A stretch of DNA of 64,000 bases from Macropodus opercularis. Lineage: Eukaryota > Chordata > Actinopteri > Anabantiformes > Osphronemidae. Numbering within the stretch: position 1 is the first letter of the stretch; every line of letters starts with the position of its first letter. A program made the translations under genes and the position numbers. The notes beneath the pieces are model-generated. The model searched no databases and was not told the origin of the DNA. It saw nothing but the letters and a program-made list of their open reading frames with translations. The stretch spans positions 14,961,501 through 15,025,500 of the forward strand of contig JAUCMP010000028.1 of assembly GCA_030770545.1 (NCBI GenBank), in the 5' to 3' direction. This document shows, in pieces, positions 1-11,070 of this stretch.

Positions 1-2390
1 CCTCAGTCATACTATACCTCACCAGACGCTTTGATTCTTCCCGTCTTTCCATTATTTTTGAACTCAGCGTGTTCAACCACACCTAACGCTTTGTGTTTTA
101 TTGGTGCTCTTTAACACAGTTTTGTACTATGTTCAAAAAACTATTCAGCTTTTTGGGGGGATATTTAATATTTCAATCAAGCATAACTAAGGGAAGTGTT
201 GGGTGGCTGCTGCCTTTGTACCTTCCTGACCTGGTGCTGGTTACGAGTGTCATCTGCTCGTGCTTTTGGAACCTCGGCAACATCAGCTGACAGTCATGTT
301 TGTTCAGGGCTGTTATCCCGGGTTGAGAAACAGCTCGGGGTAAACAAGAGGAAACAGAGCGCCTACACAAGGCAAACAACATCAAATTACTTTCCCTATG
401 TTTTGTGTCCCTCCTTCTGTGTGTGTGTGTGTGTGCGTGTGCTTGTGTGTTGGACTCTCTTTGAAGTAAATGATGCTGTACCGTCTATGAGAAATTTTTG
501 AGATAAATGTGCTATTCTGCATCCAAGCAAAGCTTTTCCATGTTTTCAATTTGTAAGAGGTGATTTCATCTTGCTTCACACCAGACTCACAAATCCAATA
601 AAGATGACTGACTGAATTTTATGACTGTACGAGTTACATTTCAGGAAAATTTACAAGTGCGGCCAAGGCAGAAATATAATGTGGGTGTAAACTGTGTATT
701 TCCGTGTGCGTGTAGCTCCCATAAATTGTAATTCAACACTGTTGCTAGTGCAGAATAACAGACAGATGGCTTGTACTACTGCTGATATTTATTGTTATAT
801 AATCTTTAATTTGTCATATACTATTTTTCAGATAGTTCCAGTTGTAATTGTAACCACATTCAAACAAACAATCCTGACAGCGGTGACTCAGGAAAAGCTG
901 GTGTCACCCTCGACCTTTTGCTATTATCCTCCAACAACATCACAGGGCAGACAATCGGGGGATCAAGGCCGACCAGGAGAAATCCTGTCCCCAGACATAA
1001 AAAAGGATGCACACCGTGATCTCTCCCCCTCAATGCCAGGAATTCAATTTCACTCAGCCAACATCTGCCACAGATAAGTGAAACATAAACAATGTCACTC
1101 ACGCAGAAAGACACGAAAAGAGCACAGAGCCGTCTTTTCCTGGAAAGACACCGCAGCACTGACACGTTTGGATGGAAAAGAAGGCAAATCTAAAAAAAAG
1201 GATCTGTTTGATTTTACCTTGTCACATTTCTAAAGACACATAATTGAGGCTGAGCAAAGATTATGCCATCCAGTATCCATTCGTAGAAAAACATTAGTCC
1301 TTCCCAGCAAGGCCACGCGATCCTAATTCAAAGCCAGGTGACTACGTTTCCATTAAGGCCCCTAAATCTCCGTTGTCACCTTTTACAAAGAACGGCACCT
1401 TCGGGTCAATATCAGTTTGGCGGTTTCTAGTCTGGCTCTGTAACTTAAGTTGAAAGCTCCATTATGGTTGGGATGACGCAGACATGCAGAGGAAGGTGGC
1501 TGCTCCCATCGTGTAATTTCATACATTCAGCTGATCAAATTAAAGCAGAAGTAAAACAGCGGATGTGATAAGAATTTGTAAAGTCTTCATACGTTTACAT
1601 TTATTAATCTGATAAATAAATGAATCACAGCAAACAAATTGAAAGTTCTACTGTTCAAAAAAACGACTAAAATAAGTAAATAAACAGGGATTTTTTATTG
1701 TTTACTTGACTGTAAAATGTGTTTCTCCATAGCTGAATAAAACATTAATAGTCGCAAGCTATTTGAACTTTCTCCTCTAAAATGTCACAGAGAAAGATTA
1801 ACATTTATGATTTGAAAGTTAAAAGACCTCATGGCTCTTTTTGTCGCACGCACAAAAAATCACCTCTGTTCAGTAAAAATAAAAAATAACTCCTCAGTTT
1901 GTGAAAGGTTATAACAACAACAGCTAACAATAGCTACGCTGTCAGCGCACTTCACACTGTCATCAATAAATCAGAGATGTGCTTTACCTACAGTACGCGC
2001 GGCTTCACTGGTGCCCTGTCGTATGATTTATTGCTTATTGAAGTACACGAGGAACACATAATGTAATAACCTTATGCTGATGGAATAAGATAATTTTCCC
2101 TTCACTGCCTCAAAGGAAACTGTGGCCCACTATTGTCACTAAGTATACTCTCTGGGGGTGGAGGGGCACCTGAAGGCAGCGTGTGTGTTCTCTGCCTGCT
2201 GGTTGCATTTGAATCAGTATTCATGCAGGCTTTGGTTATTTGGTGTGGGGACCTCATCATATTAGCATACCAGGAGGTAAATGACAAATAAATGCAGCAC
2301 TCATCACCGTCACTATTTCAACTTGACATGTTCTACATGCATGAATATTGATGCACAGCTTTCCCTCTGTGGGTCGTGTTTTTTTGAGTT
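1..2390. other. Non-coding unique sequence, no gene seen
   Basis: No frame here has a domain, a credible start context or splice-site framing. The longest frames are 127 codons (+) around 0.7-1.1 kb and 101 codons on each strand, and they overlap one another on opposite strands, as chance frames do. The sequence becomes AT-rich with many TAAT cores at about 1.55-2.05 kb. An AATAAA near 597 has no supporting transcript structure around it. Confidence 0.65.
417..450. repeat. GT microsatellite
   Basis: A GT dinucleotide run interrupted by single C substitutions. It is a simple sequence repeat and is likely to vary in length between individuals. The apparent ORFs across it exist only because the dinucleotide contains no stop codons. 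Confidence 0.9.
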
Positions 2391-2399
2391 AACGCTCCT

Positions 2400-2640
2400 C
2401 TGCCCCTCTTTTTCGGGGTGAAGTTAAATAAAAGAAGCGGGAGCAGCAGCGGCGAGGAGACTTGTAAGTAATGCATACTGTTAGCATTGAAAGCGTTTCC
2501 TGCTGGTAGTCAATAAACAGGATGCTTGCTGTGTCATCCCAGACGTTTGAAGACAGCTGCCGTATGGCAAAGAGAAACAGCTTGGTGTCTTCCACTTTGA
2601 GCCGAAATTTATTCCTGGGATTCTACCCCCCCACCACCAC
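2400..2640. promoter_or_regulatory. Possible conserved non-coding block
   Basis: The stretch is of high complexity with no simple repeats, and it holds several homeodomain-type TTAG/TAAT cores and an E-box-like CAGCTG near 2555. It ends at a C/CCA-rich run (2626-2647). The texture resembles vertebrate enhancers, but this is an impression from base composition and motifs and not a demonstrated conservation. Confidence 0.2.
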
Positions 2641-2647
2641 CAACACC
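2626..2647. repeat. C-rich/CCA low-complexity run
   Basis: A short cytosine run passes into CCACCACCACC-like sequence. On the minus strand it reads as a glycine/tryptophan stretch inside a chance ORF. Confidence 0.7.
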
Positions 2648-2727
2648 CTCCTCTCGCAGTGAGCTTCACACACCTGCTTTTTTGTCTAGCACAAATCTGA
2701 TTACGATTTTCAACACACCTATTCCTC

Positions 2728-2750
2728 AAAAAAAAAAACAAAAAAACACA
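2728..2750. repeat. A-rich run
   Basis: Two A runs are separated by a C, followed by a short CA run. It could be the decayed tail of a retroposed copy, but no element body can be recognised upstream. Confidence 0.6.
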
Positions 2751-5465
2751 CAGTTGGATTCAGCCAGTGCTGGGTATGGAAATACCATGACAGCAACACT
2801 GAAACCTCAAAGCAGTAGCCTGACATTTATGGAAACGTGCTTATTTAAAGGTAGCTATGGGCTCTTCCACCGCGCTGCGCTTAGTAATTGGTGCAGCACT
2901 TCATAGCTGCGTCAGAAATGAGTTTTCATGCTTTTACATGTGTTTACTGTATATGTACAAATCACAGTGAAAAGATGATGATATGTGCAGGACCTGCAGC
3001 TCAACAAGGCAACGAGATACTAATATCATGGCTACTACTCCACTATTACTAGGTTCTAGGATGTTATATAGTCTGTGCTTGTGCTGGCTATGATTTACAT
3101 ACAACACGTGTCACATTCATTGCAGACGTATCTGGAACATGCGTTATTTCCTGAGGATGTTAGAATTGAAAGGTTAGCTGATGTAAACTTACAGCGATGA
3201 GTCATAAAATTATCACCTTTCATCTACTGATGAAGTGAAAATGAAACTTGAATGAAGATATGGAAAAAAATGCGGTAGTCATATGTAGATTGTAGATGTA
3301 GTAGCTGAGAGTCAAAGATCCACCTTCTAGGATTCACAGCTTGGTTGGCTGCTGTTGAGAGCTGTTGTGATGAAATTCACAGAGCCTGCGATTTAAATCT
3401 TCTTGGTGTGATTTTGAAACCTGCCCTTTACGGTTTGATGGTTTTGGTTTTCTTTTGAACAAATTATAGAAAAAACCTTTCCTGAAACAACCTTCCCCGG
3501 TTTTCGCTGAGCCTGGCAGGTAGAGCAGGTAGAGAACTCCTCCAGCATTTAGCCAGGGCCACCCTAGACTCAAGTAGCATCCGTTTAAGGAACGTGAATA
3601 ATTAGTTCATCAACATTCAATGTTTCCCTTTTTTGTTGGCGCACTCCAGTCACTGAGCTGTTGCTTGCTGGAATTTATTGTGTGACAAGATGCTTCTGCC
3701 CTTTTCCAGTCTTTGTTCGCTAGACTGTACTAGTATTTACTATTTTAGCAGATTTGCCACACGGTGAGTTTAGGCTCCTCATCACGCTATTCAAACAACA
3801 TTTATCCAGGAATGAAATCTCAAACCGAGGCTGTAACTCTGAATTCTTGGATATGACATGAATCCATTGCTCTTTCTCTCACTTGGGCTTTGCAGACTCC
3901 CTCTGGCTGCACTGAGCATGCTCAGCCCAGACAGTGGATCACTGCCTTACCTCATCCTTCCCACAGGACCGGCTTACATCCTTCCTCCCTTCTCCGCGTA
4001 TCTTTGCCGAGCTCCACTTCCCTCCATCTGTTAGCCCAAATCCCTCGCCCTCTCCACCCGTTTTAAGTCCCTGCTTCTTCCTTCTGCATGCTTTATCTCA
4101 GCAGCAGGAAACAACACCTGCCACTCTACTACACTTCCTGTTGTCACAAGCGTTTCTTACCCTCTGTGTCTAACTCTAGCGCTTGTGTTTATTGTTTGTT
4201 TCTTGTGCAGGGATTTTATGGCCTTCGGTTTGTTGGGAAATGTGTGGACTTTCCATTAATTTTCTGGCTTTGTTCCCGGCTCAAAGAGTCGACGCTGTAT
4301 TTTCAACGGCAGCTTGTGTCTGGACACTTAATCTGCTCTCATAGTGAATGCTGCTCCTCGTTTTCTGTCTGACCCGGGTCACGCCATGAGCAAGATCCCG
4401 CCATGCGTTGTTAAATCAGTAAATCAAGGATAGATAACGTCAGGCTACGTTAACTTCAGTTTCAACACTAAGTAAAACCCATGTTTAAGTGATGCCTGTG
4501 ATTGCACAGGTTAGGAAATGTGACTAAAACAGGATGTTTCACTTTGCCATTACATCACAAGGAACGATGGAGGAACAAGCAGAAGCTGTAGTCACAACGA
4601 ACAGCCACTTCTGTTTTTCGCTGGGTGGATGTCCGTTGTTTTCAAGTCCCTAGTTCTATTGTTCAACTTGCTTCCTGTCCTATCAATAGACCAATGCATG
4701 TGTAGATCTGGCAATGAAAACAATGCAATGTGTCAGCCCATCACACCACACGCAGCCATTTATCAACAGAACAGGAGAATCATCTCCACCACGAGGAGTC
4801 ATGAGCGATATCTTGAGAACGTCACCTACAGAAAACTAAATTTGCAAATGAGCACTTTTGAGATTCCATGTGTCGATGATGAGGCTTTGAGTTACAGATG
4901 GCTCAGGTGGCCCTGCTCTCGCTTGCCATGTCTTGTTTTTCGCATCCAGGAAGTCAGGCTGTCGACCTAAACCTTGTTCTTTTGTGAGTACTCTGAAACC
5001 TCGAGGCTTTATCAGGTCAAGTCAAGAGCTTTTAATTCAGGCCGAAGGGTTCTGGTCAGAGTCGCGTATTTCCAGTCACGTCTTGTCAGGACGTTTTCGC
5101 ATGTGTAGGCTCTTGATTCACTGAGCTTTTTTTCTGGAACTGTGTCATAGACGGCTTCGCTACAGAGCAGATGTCTTCTCTACATGCGCTTCCAGCGCTT
5201 TGTTGGATTGTTTCACCTCTGGTCCGTCAGTTGTCGCGATGCGGGAATGACCTGGTTGGATTACATTCGCCCTCACCGACCCTCTGGAAACTACCCACCT
5301 GTGGCCGACGACCCAACCGCGTCCTCTGCTTCCCCTGGAAATCTGCACAGACGCCAATAAACTCTCTGGTTCTCACCTCGCTGTCCTCCTTGCTCCACTC
5401 TCCCGCCACCTCTCTACATCCTCGTCATCTTCCCTTTCCTTCACACGTTCACGGCGCAAGTCTTA
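2751..5465. other. Non-coding unique sequence, no gene seen
   Basis: A 113-codon frame at 4629-4970 (+) starts with a hydrophobic stretch that mimics a signal peptide (VVFKSLVLLFNLLPVLS). Its ATG has T at -3 and T at +4, a poor start context. No promoter or polyadenylation context is visible, and the rest resembles no family. Pyrimidine-rich sequence (C/T) occupies about 3.93-4.15 kb and 5.26-5.45 kb. Confidence 0.6.
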
Positions 5466-5473
5466 GTCTAGGC

Positions 5474-5636
5474 CAGGGGTCGACCCGCGGCTCTTTCATC
5501 CTTAGCTTTTTAATTCATTTAAACTCTGTGTTTTTTTGTTCAAAATGTGTTCATTACATAAATAAAATGTAATTTTGGATTTCATAAGCAACACTAGCGA
5601 TATAGTTGTTTATACAATGCGTGAAGGTTAGTGTTG
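5474..5636 (+). mobile_element. hAT-type DNA transposon remnant
   Basis: The sequence starting CAGGGGTCGACCCGCGGCTC and continuing TTTCATCC closely resembles the terminal inverted repeat of a hAT family common in vertebrates (CAGGGGTCGGCAACC...GCGGCTC), with a small deletion after the first nine bases. The following T/A-rich interior fits the non-autonomous members. The right terminus is not recognisable. Two similar 8-mers, GTCTAGGC at 5466-5473 and GTCTAGGT at 5637-5644 (7 of 8 identical), could be the target-site duplication, which sets the proposed right edge. Left terminus fairly secure, right end tentative. Confidence 0.5.
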
Positions 5637-5644
5637 GTCTAGGT

Positions 5645-8600
5645 GAGCTGTTCATTTCTAGCTGAGTCACAGACGCTAACGTTATTTCACCACACGCTGC
5701 AACTGTCCCTTTGTAAATGGCTCAGTAAATCCGTGTGCAGTGCAGCCTTGGTTCCCTTCAGCCATTTTCTGACAATATGGCCGCTCACCCTGAGCACAAC
5801 CACACATTCTGTACATATAATCTGATGAATGAGACTCAAGACTAAAACAGATTTTTATCTGAGACTTCTATGACAAAGTGTTTGAATAAATCAATCAACA
5901 GGCGCACAGCAGGTTTCATGCATGAGCAAGGAGTTCAGCTAACGTTTCGTTCACCATCTGTGATCAGGTGTTCGTAGAAAACAGAGTTCAAGGGAAGCAG
6001 CGCTTGAAAGTTGTCATCGCTTGCTGTTGTTGCCAAGCAGCCAAACAGTGAAGCAATAACAGGAAATGATTTCATCTCCTGTTTCCTTGAACTTACAACA
6101 GAAGCTGATGTGTTGCCATGTGATAAAACGTCAACTTTTATCAGAGATATGGGGGAAACAATTCAAGAATGTTGTCACAATTTGGATGAAAACGTGAAAC
6201 ATGTCAAACATTACTGTATCCTGTATACTGTAAAAAGTCATCAGGGCACCAGCACAGGAGTGAAAGAAAGAAAACCATTTAGAAATTCAATAATTGCTTC
6301 TCTAGGTGGAAATGACATAAAAGTGCTGGCCTTGGTCTCTTTTACTAATGCATTACAATACATGTAATAAACTCTGAAGGCTGCGTCAGAATACTGAACT
6401 AATGCAGTTGTTTATTTTATATTCATATCGATTTTTGTAGGCTCAACCTGAAAATGGCGACTTATCCAGGGTGTTTTCCTCCTCTGGCCCAAAGCATAGC
6501 TCCAGCACACGTGGAATAAGAAGAGGCTCAGAAGATGAGTCAGTCAGTGAGTGAGTGGTAACTGAGCACAACAGTAGAACTGAAACTGCACAAATTTCTG
6601 CTGTGTGTAAAAGTGACGCTTTACTTTCCACCTCTGACCAAATTCCTTTAATGGGGAAAGGAACTATACACAATATAAAATAAGGAAGAGAAATATCTCA
6701 TTGCTCATACTAAAAGTCAATAAGTTGTCTTTGGGTTCCTGGACATAAATGTGAGTCACTGCTTCCTGTCAAGCAGAAAGGAGCCTAATGTGTGTAAATG
6801 TATACTGGTCCAAACAGCCTTCATTACTGGCCCACTCAGCGTTGGAGCTGATGATGGTTTCCAGGTCAGAGCCTGGAGGGTTCTGCTTTGGAGATAAAGG
6901 TGAACCGCACCAGAGCAGCCTGGTCACAGCCTCCCTGACATCGACTGCTGTCTGCCTGACGGAGCTGGAAGGACTGACATCCACAAGACAAAAACATGCA
7001 GTGGGAACCAAAGCACACTGATCAAGCTGTCAGACACGCTGTATTTGTGTTATTTGCATTATGGTCAAGAGTTAGGTTAACAAGGCTTAAAGATGCCGAC
7101 AAATCCTGTTGTCAGTCAGGTCACACAAATCGTCCGTTTCTATTAACAGCTTAATAGCAGCTCAGCGGCTGTGAGGAGTTCAAAGGAAACTGCAGCTTCT
7201 GCTGCCGCAGTAATTTGATGTTTGAGGCTTTCTCCAGATGAGTGTTTTGTTCCCTGAAAACATGGCTGGAATTTGGCTCCAGGGCAGATGGGAAACCTTT
7301 CGCCGGGACGGGACTGGAATTTGTTCTTTGTGGGAGGGAGTGTGACGTGTTGAAGGGCAGAGGGAGAAGGGAATTCAAACCCACCAAGTGCTGCGTGAGC
7401 GATGTATATGTGATGTAAACACGCAACTCAGGCAGTTAGTGAATCTGACCAGAACCGCCAGCTACTAATTTAATTCTGATTTAGTCATTATTTGTAATGT
7501 TACAGATTCAAACATTTAAAGAAGGCGTAATAAATAACTGGAATACTAATAAACTCAAATGAGTCAATGATGATGATTAATCAAATTATACATTTGATTT
7601 TTACAGCATTTACATTTTTTTTAAATGTACAACGCAAGGACAAAGTAATGATAATGATAATTCATTTGATTTTTAAGGCATAGCTAAAGTGAAACCTGAC
7701 ACAACTTCTTTGCAAGGGACTCATTTAACTAATAAAATAACATGGTTCCGCTCAAACAAAACTGTGCAAAACCATTTGTGCAATGGGAAAGAGAAGGAGT
7801 TTCTGAGGAAGCTGTGCAGTTTTAGTCCTACTTGCCTTATTAAAATTAATAAGTAACTGCTACACGCAGACTGAAGACTGACTCGTTTTTAATAGTAAAC
7901 CTCCATTTAGCTGAACGTCATCTTCTAATCAGTTAATCCACGAGTCTTCAGAAATCAAATAGTTAAATCCATATGACTGTATGTAAAGAACCTCATGGGT
8001 TGTCTTCATTTTATGTTTCTATCACCAACAAAGTCAATTTGCTTTTGGCCTGACATTATATCAATGTACCTAATTTAGCAAGTTAAAAAAGACAAAGGAC
8101 TGACTGACATTTCTGAGCTGCAGCCACGAACAGCGATGAGTAAACTCATCACATTATATTATGTTTATTAAAACTGTAGACGGAAAACTCACTTTCAGTT
8201 AACATAGTCACGGTTGGTTGGGATTTCACAGAGAGACGTGCTTCTCTGAACATTGTAGGCATTGTGCATTATTCATTGGGCTTATTGGACGAGGTGGACT
8301 CTGGGTTACTGCAAATCACAGAAACAAATATTAACACATAGCATTAACATACGAATAACTAAGCTTCTCTACAAATGATTGTGGGCAAAGTGTCGGCTTT
8401 AAAGAAAACGCCCAAAGGTAAAAGCGCAATCCTGCGTTTTATACAGGATACAATAAGAAACTCATTACGATGATGTGTTTTAGGGTTTGTGTGACTGTCA
8501 TTTTGCACACGCCTACACATACAGCGTGTTTCCTTGTTTACGCCATCCTTGAGCTGCAGTCAATGATCCTCCAGGAACCAAGTATCTCAGTACAACCAGG

Positions 8601-9079
8601 GGTGTCATTTTCTCAGGTTGTAGCCTAATGAGGCGCTGCTTCCCCCTTCACACGCGCCCACACACACCCTTCAGCCTGTCCCATGTCCCCTCTCTGCCAG
8701 TGACCAGAGGCCCGTGAGTGGGAAAAAGCAAACGCAAACAGACACACGAGCTGGGCTTCAGCTATTTAAACAGCGGGCTCGTGTTGAACCACTGGGCTTT
8801 AGGATGAAGATGCTTAACGTGCAAAGGAGAAGGCTTTAAAGTTGTTCATACTAAAAGCATATGGCAACATTTTCTTCTAGATGTTTATTTGGCCACATTT
8901 ACGTGTCCGTGAGCTGCTTGAAGAAAATCATCTGACAGTCACCATCCTCAGCGTGGTGCATTGACTGAACTCTGCCATAGTAATGATGCATGCAGACAGC
9001 TTCACTTGACCTGATTACATCACTTCACTTCCTGTCATCTTACTGCATTTGTCATAATTACATTGAGTGTGAGCATGGG

Positions 9080-9080
<1 letters not shown>
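5645..9080. other. Non-coding unique sequence, no gene seen
   Basis: No frame exceeds 118 codons and none shows a domain. The stretch 7.45-8.1 kb is strongly AT-rich with many TAAT/ATTA cores. A TATTTAAA near 8764 lies about 40 bp upstream of an ATG whose frame is only 11 codons (8804-8839), so it does not make a gene. GC-rich C/A sequence lies at 8.64-8.72 kb. Confidence 0.6.

Positions 9081-9082
<2 letters not shown>

Positions 9083-9132
<50 letters not shown>
9083..9132. repeat. Compound (GT)19-(GA)6 microsatellite
   Basis: Nineteen uninterrupted GT units (9083-9120) are followed directly by six GA units (9121-9132). The long perfect array is probably polymorphic. Alternating purine-pyrimidine DNA can adopt Z-form. 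Confidence 0.95.
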
Positions 9133-9934
9133 AAAGAAACTAACCTCTTAAATTTCAGCAACAACTGATCAGATCCTCCCTGTAACTGGCTCAAACTGAT
9201 TTGTTTGTAAAACCTCAACCTTCATCATGTTAAGATATTTAACTCATCGATATATGTCATTCTGACTAGATTGCTGAAGGGTAATTACCCTCAATCAACA
9301 GTTAAGGTTACCATAGCACAGAAACAGCTCAGAAAGTAATCCCCAGAAGTAATCTAGTAAAGTAAAGTACTCTCTTACTGTAGCTTATGTAATGAAAAAT
9401 ACAGCGTATGATTAGCTGGTAGATTAGAGGCAGTGCTTCCTTAAAGCTTCTCTCTTGTTGTTGAATGCAACCTTTAACCTTCAGGTAAATTCAGTTAATG
9501 CTGCATTTCTTGTATTCATCACTGCAGACATGTTACTGTATAGGTGTTCAGAACGAACCCAGTCACATCATAAAGGATAACAGAGAGCTCCCATGTGTTA
9601 GTAGCTAAAGAAGAAGAGAAAATCCCGCAGGCAGACTAGACAGTTTCACTTTATGAAGCAAGTAGAAAAGCGAAAAAAAATATTTATAAGAGACTTTAGA
9701 GAAAAACAAGTCCAAAGTCGCTTATAATGAACGAACTTGGCAACACTGCCTGCTGGGATGAAGGAAACACTGCTTGGTCTGCCAAGGTAAAAGCCTATTT
9801 ACCCAACAAAATGATGAAGTATTTGTTTTTTGATTTAGGTTTTTTCAGTTCTGTAAGGTCTTAAATCTTACTTTGTAACCTTTAGTTGACTTTTGCTGTG
9901 AATTGCTGCCGTATAAAAACACTGAAGACTTAGT
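9133..9934. other. Non-coding unique sequence, no gene seen
   Basis: Moderately AT-rich sequence with many stops in all frames. A half X-box-like GTTACCATAGCA lies at 9307-9318. It runs directly into the LINE fossil, so the last few hundred bases may be older, unrecognisable LINE sequence. Confidence 0.5.
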
Positions 9935-10175
9935 AAAGGTGTTCCACAGGGTTCTATGCTTGGGTCATTATAACTCATCAGGCGATAATATTAGGAAGCA
10001 CACTCCAGTATATCCCCCTTGTCCTGTATATACAGTACTCTCTTAATACTATATTCTAATATCTCATTGTGCGTTTCCAAGTCCAGGGGAAGGGCCCGTA
10101 GCTCTCAAGCTGCTGTCCCGTGGACCCATCTCCCAGCTCAGGCTTGGGATGCTGTGTTCCCCTCGACCTAACGCT
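9935..10175 (+). mobile_element. LINE retrotransposon fossil (L2/Rex1-like), internally deleted
   Basis: Codons at 9938-9964 read GVPQGSMLG, matching the conserved GVPQGS-x-LGP motif of LINE and other non-LTR reverse transcriptases. About 18 bases on, 9981-10004 reads like the later block of the same protein (a GN-I-IRKH-type segment). A further block at about 10106-10160 (AGCTGCTGTCCCGTGGACCC, then TCTCCCAGCTCAGGCTTGGG) resembles the C-terminal LW-LP-S-R coding segment found just before the stop codon in fish L2/Rex1-type LINEs. The spacing is far shorter than in an intact element, so several hundred bases between the reverse transcriptase core and the C-terminus are missing. No complete frame remains. 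Family assignment is from recall of the motifs. Confidence 0.5.
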
Positions 10176-10838
10176 GGCTCTGGTCATTTTGATCCTATGT
10201 TGACCTCCATGCCACCACCGCATCATGTCAGTCACTCTGTGTCATGTTTCTCGGGTACTTCTTTGTACTTTTCTTTGGCCCACGGTTGACATTCAGCCTC
10301 TCGTCAGACAGACAGGCCTGTAATGAGAAAAACGTGTTTCTCTGCGCAAACATGACTTTTGAAGGACACACACACTTTGTTTGCCACTGATGACAAGATC
10401 CTAAGTGGGTCAGAGATAGTAACTCCACCGTCCTTCGTCTAGTCATTCGTCCCATCGATTGAACTCTGTCTCAACTTTCCGTTAACCTGAGCAGAGACGC
10501 AGAAGACGTGGACCATGTTTTCATATGCTTGACTTGGTCTCTTGCATGGACATGTATTTCCAAATATAGCAATCTGAGCTGACATCTAGCTTACTGTGAA
10601 AAACAGCAGAATTACAACAAACCATTCAATAGTGACATGATTGATTCATTTTGTCCACGTATAGAAATGGAAGGAACACTGAGGCAACGCAACGAGGCAC
10701 TGACCTCACTGTTTCAACGAATACAGTGCTGAGATGTTCACTGGAGCTCTGTGATTCCAGATCGCTTAGAGAGTATTTAGGCATAATATAGCGTAGCCTG
10801 CGGTTCCAATAGCAGTAATAGCGTTTTCATAATCAATG
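10176..10838. other. Non-coding unique sequence, no gene seen
   Basis: Stops occur in every frame and the longest frame is 75 codons on the minus strand, with no domain. No repeat is recognisable beyond the LINE fossil on its left. Confidence 0.55.
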
Positions 10839-11070
10839 GCTCTCAGAGGAAATGTGATGGATGGCAATGTGCATGAAACTGGACTGACATTAATGATTCA
10901 AATTTTCAATATCAGCCTGGGCCATATTGTTTGTCCTTGCTGCATTCCAGCGCATCTATGTAGTATTGAAAGCCATTTATCATTCCTCAGACAAACACGT
11001 TTCATGTGAGAACACATAATGTGGTCATAAAAGACAGATACTGCACAGCATCGATAACAGATCCTTTTTG
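10839..11070. promoter_or_regulatory. Possible conserved non-coding (enhancer-like) block
   Basis: Complex, repeat-free sequence with a dense set of short developmental-type motifs: ACATTAATGATT near 10888, CCATTTATCATT near 10973, GATGGATGGCAATGTGCATG near 10856, and a CATAAAA core near 11027. No coding frame crosses it. Called only from texture and motif density. Confidence 0.3.

Noticed and set aside
4629..4970. A 113-codon ORF with a signal-peptide-like start
   Set aside because: Poor start context, no promoter or polyadenylation signals, and no similarity beyond a hydrophobic N-terminus.
8760..8840. TATTTAAA followed by an ATG as a promoter and gene start
   Set aside because: The frame from that ATG is only 11 codons long and nothing downstream continues it.
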